DNA of 16,133 nt, taken from contig DATKZS010000145.1 of the NCBI GenBank assembly GCA_035527835.1, forward strand, positions 1 through 16,133. The letters are read 5' to 3'. The stretch's first letter is position 1. Each line of letters starts with the position of its first letter. Below, piece after piece: positions 1 to 6,085 of the stretch. A model generated the notes under the pieces. It ran no database searches and was not told where the DNA came from. It saw only the letters and a list, made by a program, of their open reading frames with translations. The translations under genes were made by a program, and so were the position numbers. The stretch is from DATKZS01 sp035527835 [NCBI: bacterium]. Its GTDB lineage: Bacteria > RBG-13-61-14.

Positions 1-330
1 CTTGACTTCCTTACCCCTCAAACCATGCGTCGCAATTCGCTCTGGACTCTCTCAACGGGTCCTATTTATATACTATTTGATCTTGGCAAGTGGTCACCAA
101 ATGCTGTCTTATAAGTGGTCAGTAAATGCTGACACTTGGCCGTTGAAACGCTGGGTTATTAACCAACCGCCCCGCCGGGGCGAAGAGCGCCAAGCCTATT
201 TCACTCCGGCGGGTTTGCTATACCTGATCCGGTCCGGGTCCAGCCCCATCTTCCCGACCTCCCGCAGTGCCCGCTGACGATCATTCCTGCAACCAAAGTT
301 TTGCTTGCGAATGTTATAATCTATCAATAT
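1..330. other. Accessory left edge without a convincing gene
   Basis: I see no supportable gene here. The stretch holds two 19-bp direct repeats (88-106 and 113-131, annotated separately), a short GC-rich hairpin (ccccgccgggg, near 169-179), and then a GC-rich patch (about 205-280) that turns abruptly AT-rich after 285. Open frames exist on both strands but lack a ribosome-binding site and recognisable motifs. The composition shift and the repeats suggest a junction between mobile DNA on the left and host DNA on the right. This is inference. Confidence 0.5.
88..131. mobile_element. Two 25-bp-spaced direct repeats, probable IS end
   Basis: The 19-mer aagtggtcaccaaatgctg (88-106) recurs as aagtggtcagtaaatgctg (113-131), 17 of 19 identical, with starts exactly 25 bp apart. 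Paired or tripled transposase-binding repeats near a terminus are typical of IS21-type and related DDE transposons. No transposase is inside the window, so the element would extend to the left, or this is a solo remnant. The family assignment is a guess from architecture only. Confidence 0.4.
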
Positions 331-627
331 CTATTCGTAGGCTATAGCAATACTTGCTATGGATTCTTTCATTTGTCTGGTCATCAAACCAATAAACGCT
401 TGGAGTATTTGCCAATCATCCTCGGGACTTAATATGGCTACACAGATTCCCCCATAACATTGGTGAAATCTAATATTACCTGGATGTCTTGTATGAAGCC
501 ATTTATCCTCACCCTTTTTCTTTTTTCCGGTACGATAAAAAGTGCCAAATTTGCCTTCCTTCTCCTTGGTTATCATCAATTTAAAAATATCCTGATCTGT
601 TTTTGGAATAATCGTTATTTTTGTCAT
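331..627 (-). CDS. Hypothetical protein, AT-rich, 98 aa
   Basis: I do not recognise this protein. It is a 98-residue, Lys-rich soluble polypeptide starting MTKITIIPKTDQDIF, with a basic KKKKGEDKW stretch near residue 36, two Cys (around 58 and 62) and an aromatic/hydrophobic C-terminal half. No membrane segment or signal peptide is evident. The ATG at 627 is supported by a good ribosome-binding site (ggaggg) about four bases upstream on the minus strand, the main reason for calling it real. It is clearly more AT-rich than the redox genes to the right and lies next to a toxin-antitoxin pair and a probable IS end, so recent acquisition is likely. It follows hepT in the same direction after a gap that holds the small 661-768 frame. 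Function unknown. Confidence 0.55.
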   Translation of the reverse strand: MTKITIIPKTDQDIFKLMITKEKEGKFGTFYRTGKKKKGEDKWLHTRHPGNIRFHQCYGGICVAILSPEDDWQILQAFIGLMTRQMKESIASIAIAYE

Positions 628-660
628 TGTTTCCCTCCATCGGTTTGTGAAGTGGGTAGC

Positions 661-768
661 TTATAGGATCGCAGTCAGATCTTGAGTTAAGGGATTAAAA
701 CGCCGCACCAGTAATTCCTTGTCGATCCATAAACTCTGGCTACGATCACTTTCCACAATTACCTTCAG
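661..768 (-). CDS. Possible 35-aa ORF abutting hepT (CTG start or stop read-through)
   Basis: Directly after the hepT TGA (771-769), in the same frame, 35 sense codons follow before a TAA at 663-661. They begin CTG AAG GTA ATT and encode a protein-like string (KVIVESDRSQSLWIDKE, then LLVRRFNPLTQDL). The hepT 3' end itself supplies gaggag, six bases before the CTG, a well-placed ribosome-binding site. There is no ATG, GTG or TTG at that position, so translation would need a rare CTG start or TGA read-through. Alternatively this is the leftover of a gene once fused to or following hepT. It resembles nothing I can name, and it could be chance. Confidence 0.25.
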   Translation of the reverse strand: MKVIVESDRSQSLWIDKELLVRRFNPLTQDLTAIL

Positions 769-1125
769 TCAGTTCTCCTCTACGCTTGCCGACACGAGCG
801 GCTCTAACAGGCGTACAAGCTCGGGCACGCTGATGGTCGCCACGTCCCACATGATCTCGTCCTCGACCTCGCCGTACTCATGGATCAGGACGTTGCGCTG
901 AGCGATTATCTTGCGCCAAGGGATTTCTGGGTGGGCCTCGCGGAATTTTTCCGACACGCGCCGGGCCGCTTCTCCGATAATTTCAATCCGCCGCTCCACG
1001 GCAAGCCGGAGATCCTCATTGGTCTCATACTCGTCGAGCGTCAGGCCCTTGACCGCCTTGACCACGCCCCGCGCTTGCTGGAGCATATCGAGGAGATAGC
1101 CCACGTCCCGCTGTTCAGGCCGCAT
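769..1125 (-). CDS. hepT: HepT-like HEPN toxin (DUF86 ribonuclease)
   Basis: This is a 118-aa all-helical HEPN-domain protein of the HepT/DUF86 family. Family members are RNases that form dimers and arrest growth until neutralised by their MntA partner. The diagnostic RX4HXY motif is present: Arg77, His82 and Tyr84 in RNVLIHEY. In characterised systems MntA AMPylates the Tyr of this motif. The N-terminal helix (about 1-25), the RRIEIIGEAARR helix (45-56) and the C-terminal leucine-rich helix all fit the family, and the length is normal. The ATG at 1125 overlaps the end of mntA by 11 bp, so the two are translationally coupled with the antitoxin first. The cognate pairing is inferred from adjacency. 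A small in-frame open stretch follows its stop codon. Confidence 0.9.
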   Translation of the reverse strand: MRPEQRDVGYLLDMLQQARGVVKAVKGLTLDEYETNEDLRLAVERRIEIIGEAARRVSEKFREAHPEIPWRKIIAQRNVLIHEYGEVEDEIMWDVATISVPELVRLLEPLVSASVEEN

Positions 1126-1417
1126 ACACCACCTCAGCCGACTCCAGGATATTCCTGCGGCGGAACGGGTTCTTCAGTCCGCGCTTGGCAACGAGGTCCA
1201 CCTCCCGGCCGAAGATGGCCTTAAGTTCGTCCGCCATGTCCAACCAATCGTAGAGGGTAAGGCCGTGGCCCGGGCGCAACTCCACCAGCACGTCCACGTC
1301 GCTCTCCGGCCGGAAGTCGTCGGTGAGCACGGAGCCGAACAGGGAGAGTTCCTTGACCTTCCATTTCCGGCAGAAGGACTTGATCTTTTCCATATCAACT
1401 GTAATGCGGGGACTCAT
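1115..1417 (-). CDS. mntA: MntA-like nucleotidyltransferase antitoxin
   Basis: This 100-aa minimal nucleotidyltransferase belongs to the pol-beta superfamily, MNT class. The signature GSX10DXD is intact: Gly28-Ser29, then ten residues, then Asp40-Val-Asp42, the metal- and ATP-binding carboxylates. Known MntA antitoxins neutralise HepT by transferring AMP to the toxin's active-site Tyr. A later acidic strand (REVDLVAKRGLKNP, about 71-84) carries the usual third Asp region. It is the first gene of the minus-strand pair and overlaps hepT by 11 bp. The start at 1417 is preceded by a modest ribosome-binding site (aggga, about eight bases upstream). The 138-bp inverted-repeat element lies immediately upstream, so the promoter is probably within or next to that element. 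Confidence 0.9.
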   Translation of the reverse strand: MSPRITVDMEKIKSFCRKWKVKELSLFGSVLTDDFRPESDVDVLVELRPGHGLTLYDWLDMADELKAIFGREVDLVAKRGLKNPFRRRNILESAEVVYAA

Positions 1418-1440
1418 GATTATTCCCTATCAATGGCTAA

Positions 1441-1578
1441 AGCTCTGAAAGCGCGATGTGAACATTTCCGCTACGATGCGGACTGTTTTATGCCGCGCTT
1501 ATAGCGCTCCGATGATGTCTGGATGCCGCATTCCTGGGGTTCATACCCCAGGCTGTAGAATGTCGCGCTTTCAGCGCT
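1441..1578. repeat. 138-bp element with 16-bp terminal inverted repeats
   Basis: The ends are agctctgaaagcgcga (1441-1456) and its inverted partner (1563-1578), complementary at 15 of 16 positions. Inside are two smaller perfect hairpins: gcgct-tat-agcgc (1495-1507) and an 8-bp stem cctggggt-tcat-accccagg (1533-1552). There is no coding capacity. The architecture, an outer inverted repeat with nested palindromes between genes, fits a MITE or REP/REPIN-like mobile palindrome. It separates the start of mntA from the 3' end of the GMC oxidoreductase gene, both read on the minus strand. Confidence 0.6.
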
Positions 1579-1607
1579 GATTGCAGCTTTTCGCTCCCAT
1601 TATTATA

Positions 1608-2915
1608 TCATTTCCCCAGCAAATGCCCCGCCAGCCTCCTTCCCAGCCCGATCATCATCAGCACCACCGGCCGGTCCAGGGCTTCGGGAACGACCGAGGC
1701 GTCGCAGACGTAGAGGTTCTGGTAGCGGTAGGTCTTGAGGTTTTCGTCCACCACGGTCCCGACGCGGCAGGTGCCGGAGGGATGGGTGCCGCGGATGGGG
1801 CTGTTGAAGAGGTAGTTGGGGTCGCAGCCCGCTTTGATCAGGATGCGGCGCGAGACCACGGAGCCCAGGTCGAGCTTCTTCTTGTCGTTGTTGGTGAGCG
1901 GCTTCGAGACGTTGCCCTCGACGTCCACCCAGCCCGAGAGCTCGTCCTTGATCTTGATCATCATGCCCATGACCCGCGGATAGCGCAGAGACATGAGCAC
2001 GGGCCTGAGGCCCTTGAGCACCATCATCATGGGGAAGAGCATCCACGGGTCAATCAGGTGCGAGAGCATCACGCCCTCTTCCTCGTGGTACTCCCACGAG
2101 CCCACGGTCATCGGCGGGTCGCAGTAGTTGCCCTTGGTGCCCGACGGGCCCACGCCGTACACCATCATGGTCGCGTCCATGAAGCAGCCGTCGCCGGCCT
2201 CCCACACGCCGGAGCGCTTGAGAATGCGCGGCGTGCCCAGGCCGCCGCCCGCGATCACCACGGTCTTGCCCCGGAACTCCTTGAGCTCATGACCATGACG
2301 CGCCCGTACGCCCACCGCGGTCCCGTCCTCCACGATCACGTCCATCACCTCGTGCCGAATGAACAGCTCCGCCCCGTGAGCTTTCGCCTCCGCGATGTAC
2401 TCCCGCGCCGTCCACTTGGCCCCGCAGGCGCAGCCCAGCATGCACTTGGCCCCGCAGTTAAAACCGCTCGGGCACCGCTCCGGCCGCATGAACTTCTCCA
2501 GCGGCTCCCACTTGTACCCGAGCTCATTGGCCGCCGCCATCGTCCGCTTGCTCGATTCGCCCAGCAGCTCGTCCGGCAGCGGGCGCACCCCGATCTCCTC
2601 CGCCGCCGCGTCGCAATACTCCTCGATGTCTATCCCGTACTTCGTCTTCAGCCACGGCACCGGCCGGCCCACCGCCCCGCAGTACATCAGCGTGGCGCCC
2701 CCCGTGGTCTCGGGAACCGTCATCGAGAGGCCTTCCTCCGTGAAATAAAGCCCGTGCCGCGCCGCGATGTCCAGCGCCATCAGATGGTTCCCGATCCACT
2801 GATGGTCCCGGCCCTTCTCCAAAAGGCACACGCTCTTCCCGGCCTTGGCCATCTCCAAGGCCACCGTGGACCCTCCCGGCCCCGACCCCGCCACGATCAC
2901 GTCATATTCTTTCAT
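1608..2915 (-). CDS. GMC-family FAD-dependent oxidoreductase
   Basis: This is a 435-aa flavoprotein of the glucose-methanol-choline oxidoreductase superfamily. It has the N-terminal FAD-binding GSGPGGSTVALEMAKAG (10-26) followed by LLEKG, a TTGGAT signature (70-75), a second dinucleotide strand VVIAGGGLGTPRIL (219-232), and the C-terminal block THPSGTCR (377-384) with catalytic His378. The usual second active-site His/Asn is replaced by Arg415 (DRPVVLMM). A cysteine cluster, Cys148, 154, 158, 162 and 164, sits mid-protein and resembles the CxxGC/GAK segment seen in many bacterial members. The start at Met 2915 has aaggggg about five bases upstream. Frames extending further upstream lack one and are implausibly basic. 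The substrate is unknown. It diverges from perR, so shared control is possible. Confidence 0.85.
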   Translation of the reverse strand: MKEYDVIVAGSGPGGSTVALEMAKAGKSVCLLEKGRDHQWIGNHLMALDIAARHGLYFTEEGLSMTVPETTGGATLMYCGAVGRPVPWLKTKYGIDIEEYCDAAAEEIGVRPLPDELLGESSKRTMAAANELGYKWEPLEKFMRPERCPSGFNCGAKCMLGCACGAKWTAREYIAEAKAHGAELFIRHEVMDVIVEDGTAVGVRARHGHELKEFRGKTVVIAGGGLGTPRILKRSGVWEAGDGCFMDATMMVYGVGPSGTKGNYCDPPMTVGSWEYHEEEGVMLSHLIDPWMLFPMMMVLKGLRPVLMSLRYPRVMGMMIKIKDELSGWVDVEGNVSKPLTNNDKKKLDLGSVVSRRILIKAGCDPNYLFNSPIRGTHPSGTCRVGTVVDENLKTYRYQNLYVCDASVVPEALDRPVVLMMIGLGRRLAGHLLGK

Positions 2916-2971
2916 GTGAACCCCCCTTATTTGCCCGAGTAATACTTGCTCCCTATATGTCGCTCTTCTCC

Positions 2972-3000
2972 ATCCTACACTCCGGGCGATCACAGGGCAA
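2972..3000 (-). promoter_or_regulatory. Possible promoter of the GMC oxidoreductase gene
   Basis: On the minus strand, TTGCCC (3000-2995) and TAGGAT (2977-2972) are separated by 17 bp, about 55 bp upstream of the ATG at 2915. Each hexamer matches the sigma-70 consensus at four of six positions, so this is a candidate only. Confidence 0.3.
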
Positions 3001-3055
3001 ACTCCGATGGCGAACGGCCGGCGCGGCCCCAACCGGAGATTTTCAGTAATAATTC

Positions 3056-3083
3056 TTGACAAGAGCCGGGGCATGATTATTCT
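3056..3083 (+). promoter_or_regulatory. Possible upstream promoter of perR
   Basis: TTGACA (3056-3061) and TATTCT (3078-3083) are 16 bp apart. The -10 is overlapped by the Fur-like box at 3074-3088, as expected for a repressible promoter. It would act in addition to the stronger promoter at 3097-3125. Confidence 0.35.
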
Positions 3084-3088
3084 TATCA
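3074..3088. promoter_or_regulatory. Fur/PerR box 1
   Basis: TGATTATTCTTATCA matches 12 of 14 informative positions of the 7-1-7 Fur box TGATAATnATTATCA. It lies in the intergenic region between the divergent GMC gene and perR, where it could serve either gene. A weaker copy (TAATAATTCTTGACA, 3047-3061, 10 of 14) lies 27 bp to the left. Confidence 0.5.
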
Positions 3089-3096
3089 ACAGCCCC

Positions 3097-3125
3097 TTGA
3101 CATGACTCCGCGGCGTGGCTATTAT
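3097..3125 (+). promoter_or_regulatory. perR promoter (near-consensus sigma-70)
   Basis: A perfect -35 TTGACA (3097-3102), an optimal 17-bp spacer and a -10 TATTAT (3120-3125) place the transcription start near 3132, about 28 bp before the perR start codon. It is the best promoter I can see in the window and is directly followed by a palindromic operator. Confidence 0.7.
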
Positions 3126-3140
3126 TAATAACGATTATTA
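3126..3140. promoter_or_regulatory. Fur/PerR box 2, at the perR transcription start
   Basis: TAATAACGATTATTA is a near-perfect 7-1-7 palindrome matching 11 of 14 positions of both the Fur and the PerR consensus. It starts right after the -10 element and covers the expected start site, a position that would block initiation. The most likely ligand is the product of the adjacent perR, giving autoregulation. Confidence 0.6.
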
Positions 3141-3159
3141 TTACTGATTAGGAGCGCAT

Positions 3160-3576
3160 TTGCCCGAACCCCGACATTCACGCAAGACCCGCCAGCGGGA
3201 GGCGGTCCTGGCCGAGCTCAGGAAGGCCAAGGACCACCCGACCGCGGACCAGCTCTACGAGCGGGTGCGCAAGGCCATACCCCGGATCAGCCTGGGCACG
3301 GTCTACCGCAACCTGGAGCTGCTGGCCGCGGTCGGCGCCATCCGGGTCGTGGGCTCGCCCGGCGGCCGGCGCTACGACGGCGAGATGGCCTCGCACCACC
3401 ATGTGCGCTGCACCGGCTGCGGCCGGCTTGACGACGTGCACATGGATGTAGGCCTTGAGATGCCCCGCTCCGCGCGTTTTTCCCACAATTATGAGTTGAC
3501 CGGCTACCAGGTCGAGTTCCTCGGCCTGTGTCCGGCCTGCGTTAAAAACTTCTCCCGGCCCGGGAGGAAAACTTGA
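3160..3576 (+). CDS. perR: PerR-type Fur-family metal-dependent repressor
   Basis: This 138-aa Fur-superfamily regulator has an N-terminal winged helix (about 1-65, with recognition helix SLGTVYRNLELL at 44-55) and a C-terminal dimerisation domain. The structural zinc site is CTGC (84, 87) plus CPAC (124, 127). The regulatory metal ligands expected from Bacillus PerR are all present by alignment: His26, Asp73, His79, His81 and Asp92. The Asp at position 92, where Fur proteins generally have Glu, supports peroxide sensing by metal-catalysed histidine oxidation. The start is TTG at 3160 with aggag five bases upstream. It sits directly before rubrerythrin, as in the Desulfovibrio perR-rbr locus. 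It probably represses itself and the downstream defence genes when iron-loaded. Confidence 0.85.
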   Translation: MPEPRHSRKTRQREAVLAELRKAKDHPTADQLYERVRKAIPRISLGTVYRNLELLAAVGAIRVVGSPGGRRYDGEMASHHHVRCTGCGRLDDVHMDVGLEMPRSARFSHNYELTGYQVEFLGLCPACVKNFSRPGRKT

Positions 3577-3659
3577 ACCGGTTTCATGACCCCGGGAGGC
3601 GACGGATTGTAACGCCGCCGTTGCGTCAGCATTCTCATTAACATGAAAAGGAGGAAGTG

Positions 3660-4238
3660 ATGGCAAAAGAGTTGAAAGGAAGCAAGACCGAGAAGAATTT
3701 GTTGGGGGCCTTTGCCGGCGAGTCGCAGGCCCGGAACCGCTACACCTATTTCGCGAGCAAGGCCAAGAAGGAGGGGTATGAGCAGATCCGGCTCATTTTC
3801 GAGGAGACGGCCAACCAGGAGAAGGAGCACGCCAAGCGCTTTTTCAGCTTCCTGGAGGGCGGCGAGGTCGAGATTGCCGCGGCCTTCCCCGCGGGCAAGG
3901 TGGGTACGACCGTGGAGAACCTGAAGGCGGCGGCCGCGGGCGAGAATTTTGAGCACACCACGCTTTATCCTGGTTTTGCCAGGACCGCGCGGGAGGAAGG
4001 CTTCGAGGCGGTGGCCAAGTGCTTTGAAGCGGTGATGGTGGCCGAGAAGCAGCACGAGAAGCGCTACCGCGACCTGGCCGCGAACATCGAATCCGGCAAA
4101 GTGTTCAAGCGCGGTGAAAAGGTGGTCTGGCGCTGCATGAACTGCGGGTACCTGCATGAAGGCCCGGATGCTCCCGACAACTGCCCGGCCTGTCTCCACC
4201 CCCGGGCCTATTACGAGCTGCTGGCGGAAAACTGGTGA
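3660..4238 (+). CDS. rbr: Rubrerythrin
   Basis: A 192-aa cytoplasmic non-heme peroxidase that reduces H2O2 to water with electrons from rubredoxin-type donors. The N-terminal four-helix ferritin-like domain carries the diiron ligands: Glu21, Glu54-x-x-His57, Glu95/Glu98, and Glu129-x-x-His132. The C-terminal rubredoxin-like Fe(SCys)4 domain has CMNC (159, 162) and CPAC (175, 178). Length and domain order are those of classical rubrerythrin. ATG 3660 is chosen over an adjacent GTG at 3657 because aaggagg (3648-3654) lies five bases before the ATG but only two before the GTG. It follows perR by 83 bp and is the expected PerR target. Confidence 0.95.
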   Translation: MAKELKGSKTEKNLLGAFAGESQARNRYTYFASKAKKEGYEQIRLIFEETANQEKEHAKRFFSFLEGGEVEIAAAFPAGKVGTTVENLKAAAAGENFEHTTLYPGFARTAREEGFEAVAKCFEAVMVAEKQHEKRYRDLAANIESGKVFKRGEKVVWRCMNCGYLHEGPDAPDNCPACLHPRAYYELLAENW

Positions 4239-4250
4239 AAATGGTCGGTA

Positions 4251-4274
4251 GGGGCAGGCCCCCGTGCCTGCCCC
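4251..4274. repeat. 9-bp-stem hairpin repeat between the two rubrerythrins
   Basis: ggggcaggc (4251-4259) pairs perfectly with gcctgcccc (4266-4274) across a 6-nt loop. There is no T-run downstream, so it is unlikely to be an intrinsic terminator. From general familiarity, this word (gtaggggcaggcccccgtg) resembles a dispersed repeat of environmental bacteria. I could not check copy number. Confidence 0.6.
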
Positions 4275-4319
4275 GGCGCTTCCATGGCGGACACGGAATA
4301 ATTGTGGGGGAGTAGCAAA

Positions 4320-4817
4320 ATGGACGAAAAGATCAGGGACGCTCTGTATCAGTCCTGGGTAGGCGAGGCCAAGGCCGCTCTGCGGCTGAAAATTTACGCG
4401 GACAAGGCCTCGGTCGAAGGCTACCCGCAGATCGCCAGGCTCTTCCGGGTCATCTCGCGGGCCGAGGAAATTCACGGCGAGCGCAGCCTCCGCATGTTGC
4501 GCGAGATCAAGAGCACCGAGGAGAACCTTAAAGCAAGCTTCGAGTCCGAGACCCAGGTGGCCGGAGTGGCCTATGATAATTTCATCAAGCTCGCCACCGA
4601 CGCGGGCGATAACGCCGCGGCCACGGTTTTCACCCACAGCCGCGACGTCGAGGATTTCCACGCCAAGCTCTACAAGGAGGCCATGAACGACATGATGGAG
4701 GAACGCGACCCGGCCTATTACATCTGCCGGGTCTGCGGCTATCCCTCCGACGGCGTGCTCCCCGACGTCTGCCCGGTGTGCGGAGCGAAAAAGGAGCAGT
4801 TTTTCGAGTTTAAATAA
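4320..4817 (+). CDS. Second rubrerythrin-family protein with rubredoxin-like domain
   Basis: This 165-aa protein combines a ferritin-like diiron domain with a compact C-terminal rubredoxin-like domain. Metal ligands seen are Glu16, Glu49-x-x-His52, Glu76/Glu78 and Glu111-x-x-His114, and the four cysteines are Cys136, 139, 151 and 154 (CRVC...CPVC). It is shorter than the first rubrerythrin and clearly divergent from it, so it is a paralogue of a different subfamily and not a recent duplication. The probable role is H2O2 reduction or an oxidative-stress-linked diiron function. ATG 4320 is chosen because gggggag lies about eight bases upstream. An in-frame TTG at 4302 would precede that site. 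It is transcribed with the flanking rbr and dfx genes. Confidence 0.9.
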   Translation: MDEKIRDALYQSWVGEAKAALRLKIYADKASVEGYPQIARLFRVISRAEEIHGERSLRMLREIKSTEENLKASFESETQVAGVAYDNFIKLATDAGDNAAATVFTHSRDVEDFHAKLYKEAMNDMMEERDPAYYICRVCGYPSDGVLPDVCPVCGAKKEQFFEFK

Positions 4818-4822
4818 ATGGC

Positions 4823-4880
4823 GGTGCACAGGTTTATAACCCGTGCGCGGAATGGCCCACCGGCTGCAAACCGGCGGCAC
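4823..4880. repeat. Degenerate copy of the double-hairpin repeat found at 8495
   Basis: Between the second rubrerythrin and desulfoferrodoxin lie two adjacent short hairpins: gcac-a-ggtt/aacc-c-gtgc (4826-4846) and one around ccggctgcaaaccgg (4860-4874). The layout 'ggttt-t-aacc...gtgc' followed by 'ccgg-tgcaaaccgg-cac' matches the better-preserved 60-bp element at 8495-8554, so the two look like members of one family. Confidence 0.5.
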
Positions 4881-4909
4881 GAATCATCCGATAAAAAAGG
4901 AGAGAGCAA

Positions 4910-5290
4910 ATGGCGGAACTACTTCAGGTGTACAAGTGCTCGAAGTGCGGCAACATCGTGGAGCTGGTCCACGCGGGCGTCGGCGAATTGGTGTGCTGCG
5001 GCGAGCCCATGAAGCTCCTGGCCGAGAACACCACCGACGCGGCCAAGGAAAAGCACGTGCCGGTGATCGAGAAAACGGCGAACGGCTACAAGGTCAAGGT
5101 CGGCAGCGTGCCGCATCCGATGGAGGAAAAGCACTACATCGAGTGGGTCGAGCTGATCGCCGACGGCAAGGCCTACCGCAAGTTCCTGAAGCCGGGCGAC
5201 AAGCCGGAGGCCGAGTTCTGCGTGGACGCCAGAAAGATCACCGCCCGCGAGTACTGCAACCTCCACGGCCTGTGGAAGGCGCAGAATTAA
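4910..5290 (+). CDS. dfx: Desulfoferrodoxin (class I superoxide reductase)
   Basis: A 126-aa cytoplasmic enzyme that reduces superoxide to H2O2 without forming O2. The N-terminal desulforedoxin-type centre I has Cys10, Cys13, Cys29 and Cys30. The catalytic centre II ligands are His49, His69, His75, Cys116 and His119, and the catalytic Glu47-Lys48 pair is intact in EKHVP. Ligand numbers match those reported for 2Fe-SORs, and the length is typical. The ATG at 4910 has aaggaga nine bases upstream. The H2O2 it makes is the substrate of the flanking rubrerythrins, and rubredoxin (12553-12714) is the usual electron donor. Confidence 0.97.
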   Translation: MAELLQVYKCSKCGNIVELVHAGVGELVCCGEPMKLLAENTTDAAKEKHVPVIEKTANGYKVKVGSVPHPMEEKHYIEWVELIADGKAYRKFLKPGDKPEAEFCVDARKITAREYCNLHGLWKAQN

Positions 5291-5324
5291 GCATTATCTT
5301 TTAAGTGAGCTGATTTAAAAGGAG

Positions 5325-5400
5325 CCGCAGATGAACGCGGATGAACGCAGATGAAGAGCTGATAATTTTCTTATCTGCGTTCATCTGCGTTCATCTGCGG
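5325..5400. repeat. Long hairpin, 28-bp arms of tandem decamers
   Basis: Arms at 5325-5352 and 5373-5400 pair over 28 bp with one mismatch, around a 20-nt loop. Each arm is itself a tandem repeat of a ~10-bp word (cagatgaacg). It fills the gap between desulfoferrodoxin and ferritin. An A-run follows on the plus strand, not a T-run, so a classical plus-strand terminator is unlikely. RNase-resistant mRNA structure or a mobile repeat fits better. Confidence 0.75.
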
Positions 5401-5431
5401 CAAAAAAAATGAGAATAAAAGGAGCAGGAAC

Positions 5432-5974
5432 ATGATCCATGAAAAAATGGCCAAGGCCCTGAACAAGCAGATCAACGCCGAGCTGTACTCCGCGTACCTC
5501 TACAACTCCATGACCGCGTACTTCTCGTCCCTGAACCTCGACGGCTTCGTCAACTGGATGAAGGTCCAGAGCATGGAGGAGCTCTATCACGCCCAGAAAT
5601 TCTTCAATTTCATGCTCGACCGCGGCGGGCGCGTGGTTTTGGACGCCATCGGAAAACCTAAAACCGAATGGAAATCCCCGCTCGCGGCCTTCCAGGACGC
5701 TTACAAGCACGAGCAGTTGGTCACTTCCCTGATCAACGACCTCGTCACGCTCTCCCTCGAGCTCAAGGACCACGCCAGCAACGCCATGCTCCAGTGGTTC
5801 GTGACCGAGCAGGTGGAGGAGGAGTTGAACGCCGAGAACGTGGTGCAGCGCCTGAAACTGGTGGGCGGCACCGGCGATGGGCTCTTGCGCGTGGACCAGG
5901 AGCTCGCGGCGCGCGCGTTCAACATTCCGCCCGACGTGCGCATCATCGTGAACCCGGCCGCCGCCGCGCCCTGA
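5432..5974 (+). CDS. ftnA: Bacterial non-heme ferritin
   Basis: A 180-aa ferritin expected to form a 24-mer that oxidises and stores iron, limiting Fenton chemistry. The ferroxidase centre matches E. coli FtnA numbering: Glu17, Glu50, His53, Glu94 and Gln127, with site-C candidates Glu126, Glu129 and Glu130 in TEQVEEE. The conserved NAELYSAYLY (15-24) and EELYHA (49-54) helices are evident. There is no Met pair typical of haem-binding bacterioferritin. The C-terminal tail is Ala/Pro-rich. ATG 5432 has aaggag about eight bases upstream. Placement between superoxide reductase and the TrxR-like gene ties iron storage to oxygen defence. Confidence 0.95.
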   Translation: MIHEKMAKALNKQINAELYSAYLYNSMTAYFSSLNLDGFVNWMKVQSMEELYHAQKFFNFMLDRGGRVVLDAIGKPKTEWKSPLAAFQDAYKHEQLVTSLINDLVTLSLELKDHASNAMLQWFVTEQVEEELNAENVVQRLKLVGGTGDGLLRVDQELAARAFNIPPDVRIIVNPAAAAP

Positions 5975-5982
5975 GGCCGGAA

Positions 5983-6045
5983 GGCTTGAGGCTTGGGGCT
6001 TGAGGCTTGGGGTCGGGCATTTCCTCAAGCCCCAAGCCTCAAGCC
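5983..6045. repeat. Perfect 23-bp inverted repeat of tandem heptamers
   Basis: Arms 5983-6005 and 6023-6045 are perfectly complementary over 23 bp with a 17-nt loop. Each arm is three heptamers (cttgagg, cttgggg, cttgagg). The element begins eight bases after the ferritin stop codon and ends 40 bp before the next start. No T-run follows. It is the same architecture as the 5325 element but an unrelated sequence. Confidence 0.75.
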
Positions 6046-6085
6046 TCAAGCCCAAACAGCCCGCATCGGTTGTATGGAGGCATGA

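Noticed and set aside
2-277. Plus-strand open frame at the left edge
   Set aside because: It runs through the IS-like repeats, begins at the window edge and has no ribosome-binding site or motifs.
196-330. Minus-strand frame continuing past the stop of the 331-627 gene, ending in a protein-like string (ALREVGKMGLDPDRIR)
   Set aside because: Possibly a gene relic, but too short, without a start, and I cannot match it to a family.
1581-2942. Long plus-strand open frame antisense to the GMC oxidoreductase
   Set aside because: It is His/Arg/Pro-rich with no motifs or ribosome-binding site, and the opposite strand encodes a clear GMC protein. It is a by-product of high-GC codon use.
3607-3635. 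Separate rubrerythrin promoter (TTGTAA-17-CATTCT)
   Set aside because: The -10 is poor and no operator overlaps it; read-through from the perR promoter is at least as likely.
3657-3659. GTG as rubrerythrin start
   Set aside because: Only two bases from the Shine-Dalgarno; ATG at 3660 has correct spacing.
3504-4880. 458-codon minus-strand frame across both rubrerythrins
   Set aside because: It covers two well-supported plus-strand genes and their intergenic hairpin and has no recognisable domains.
5325-5400. Rho-independent terminator
   Set aside because: The stem is strong, but plus-strand A's, not T's, follow it, and the next genes continue the same cluster. The same reasoning applies to the hairpins at 4251, 5983, 8600 and 13431.
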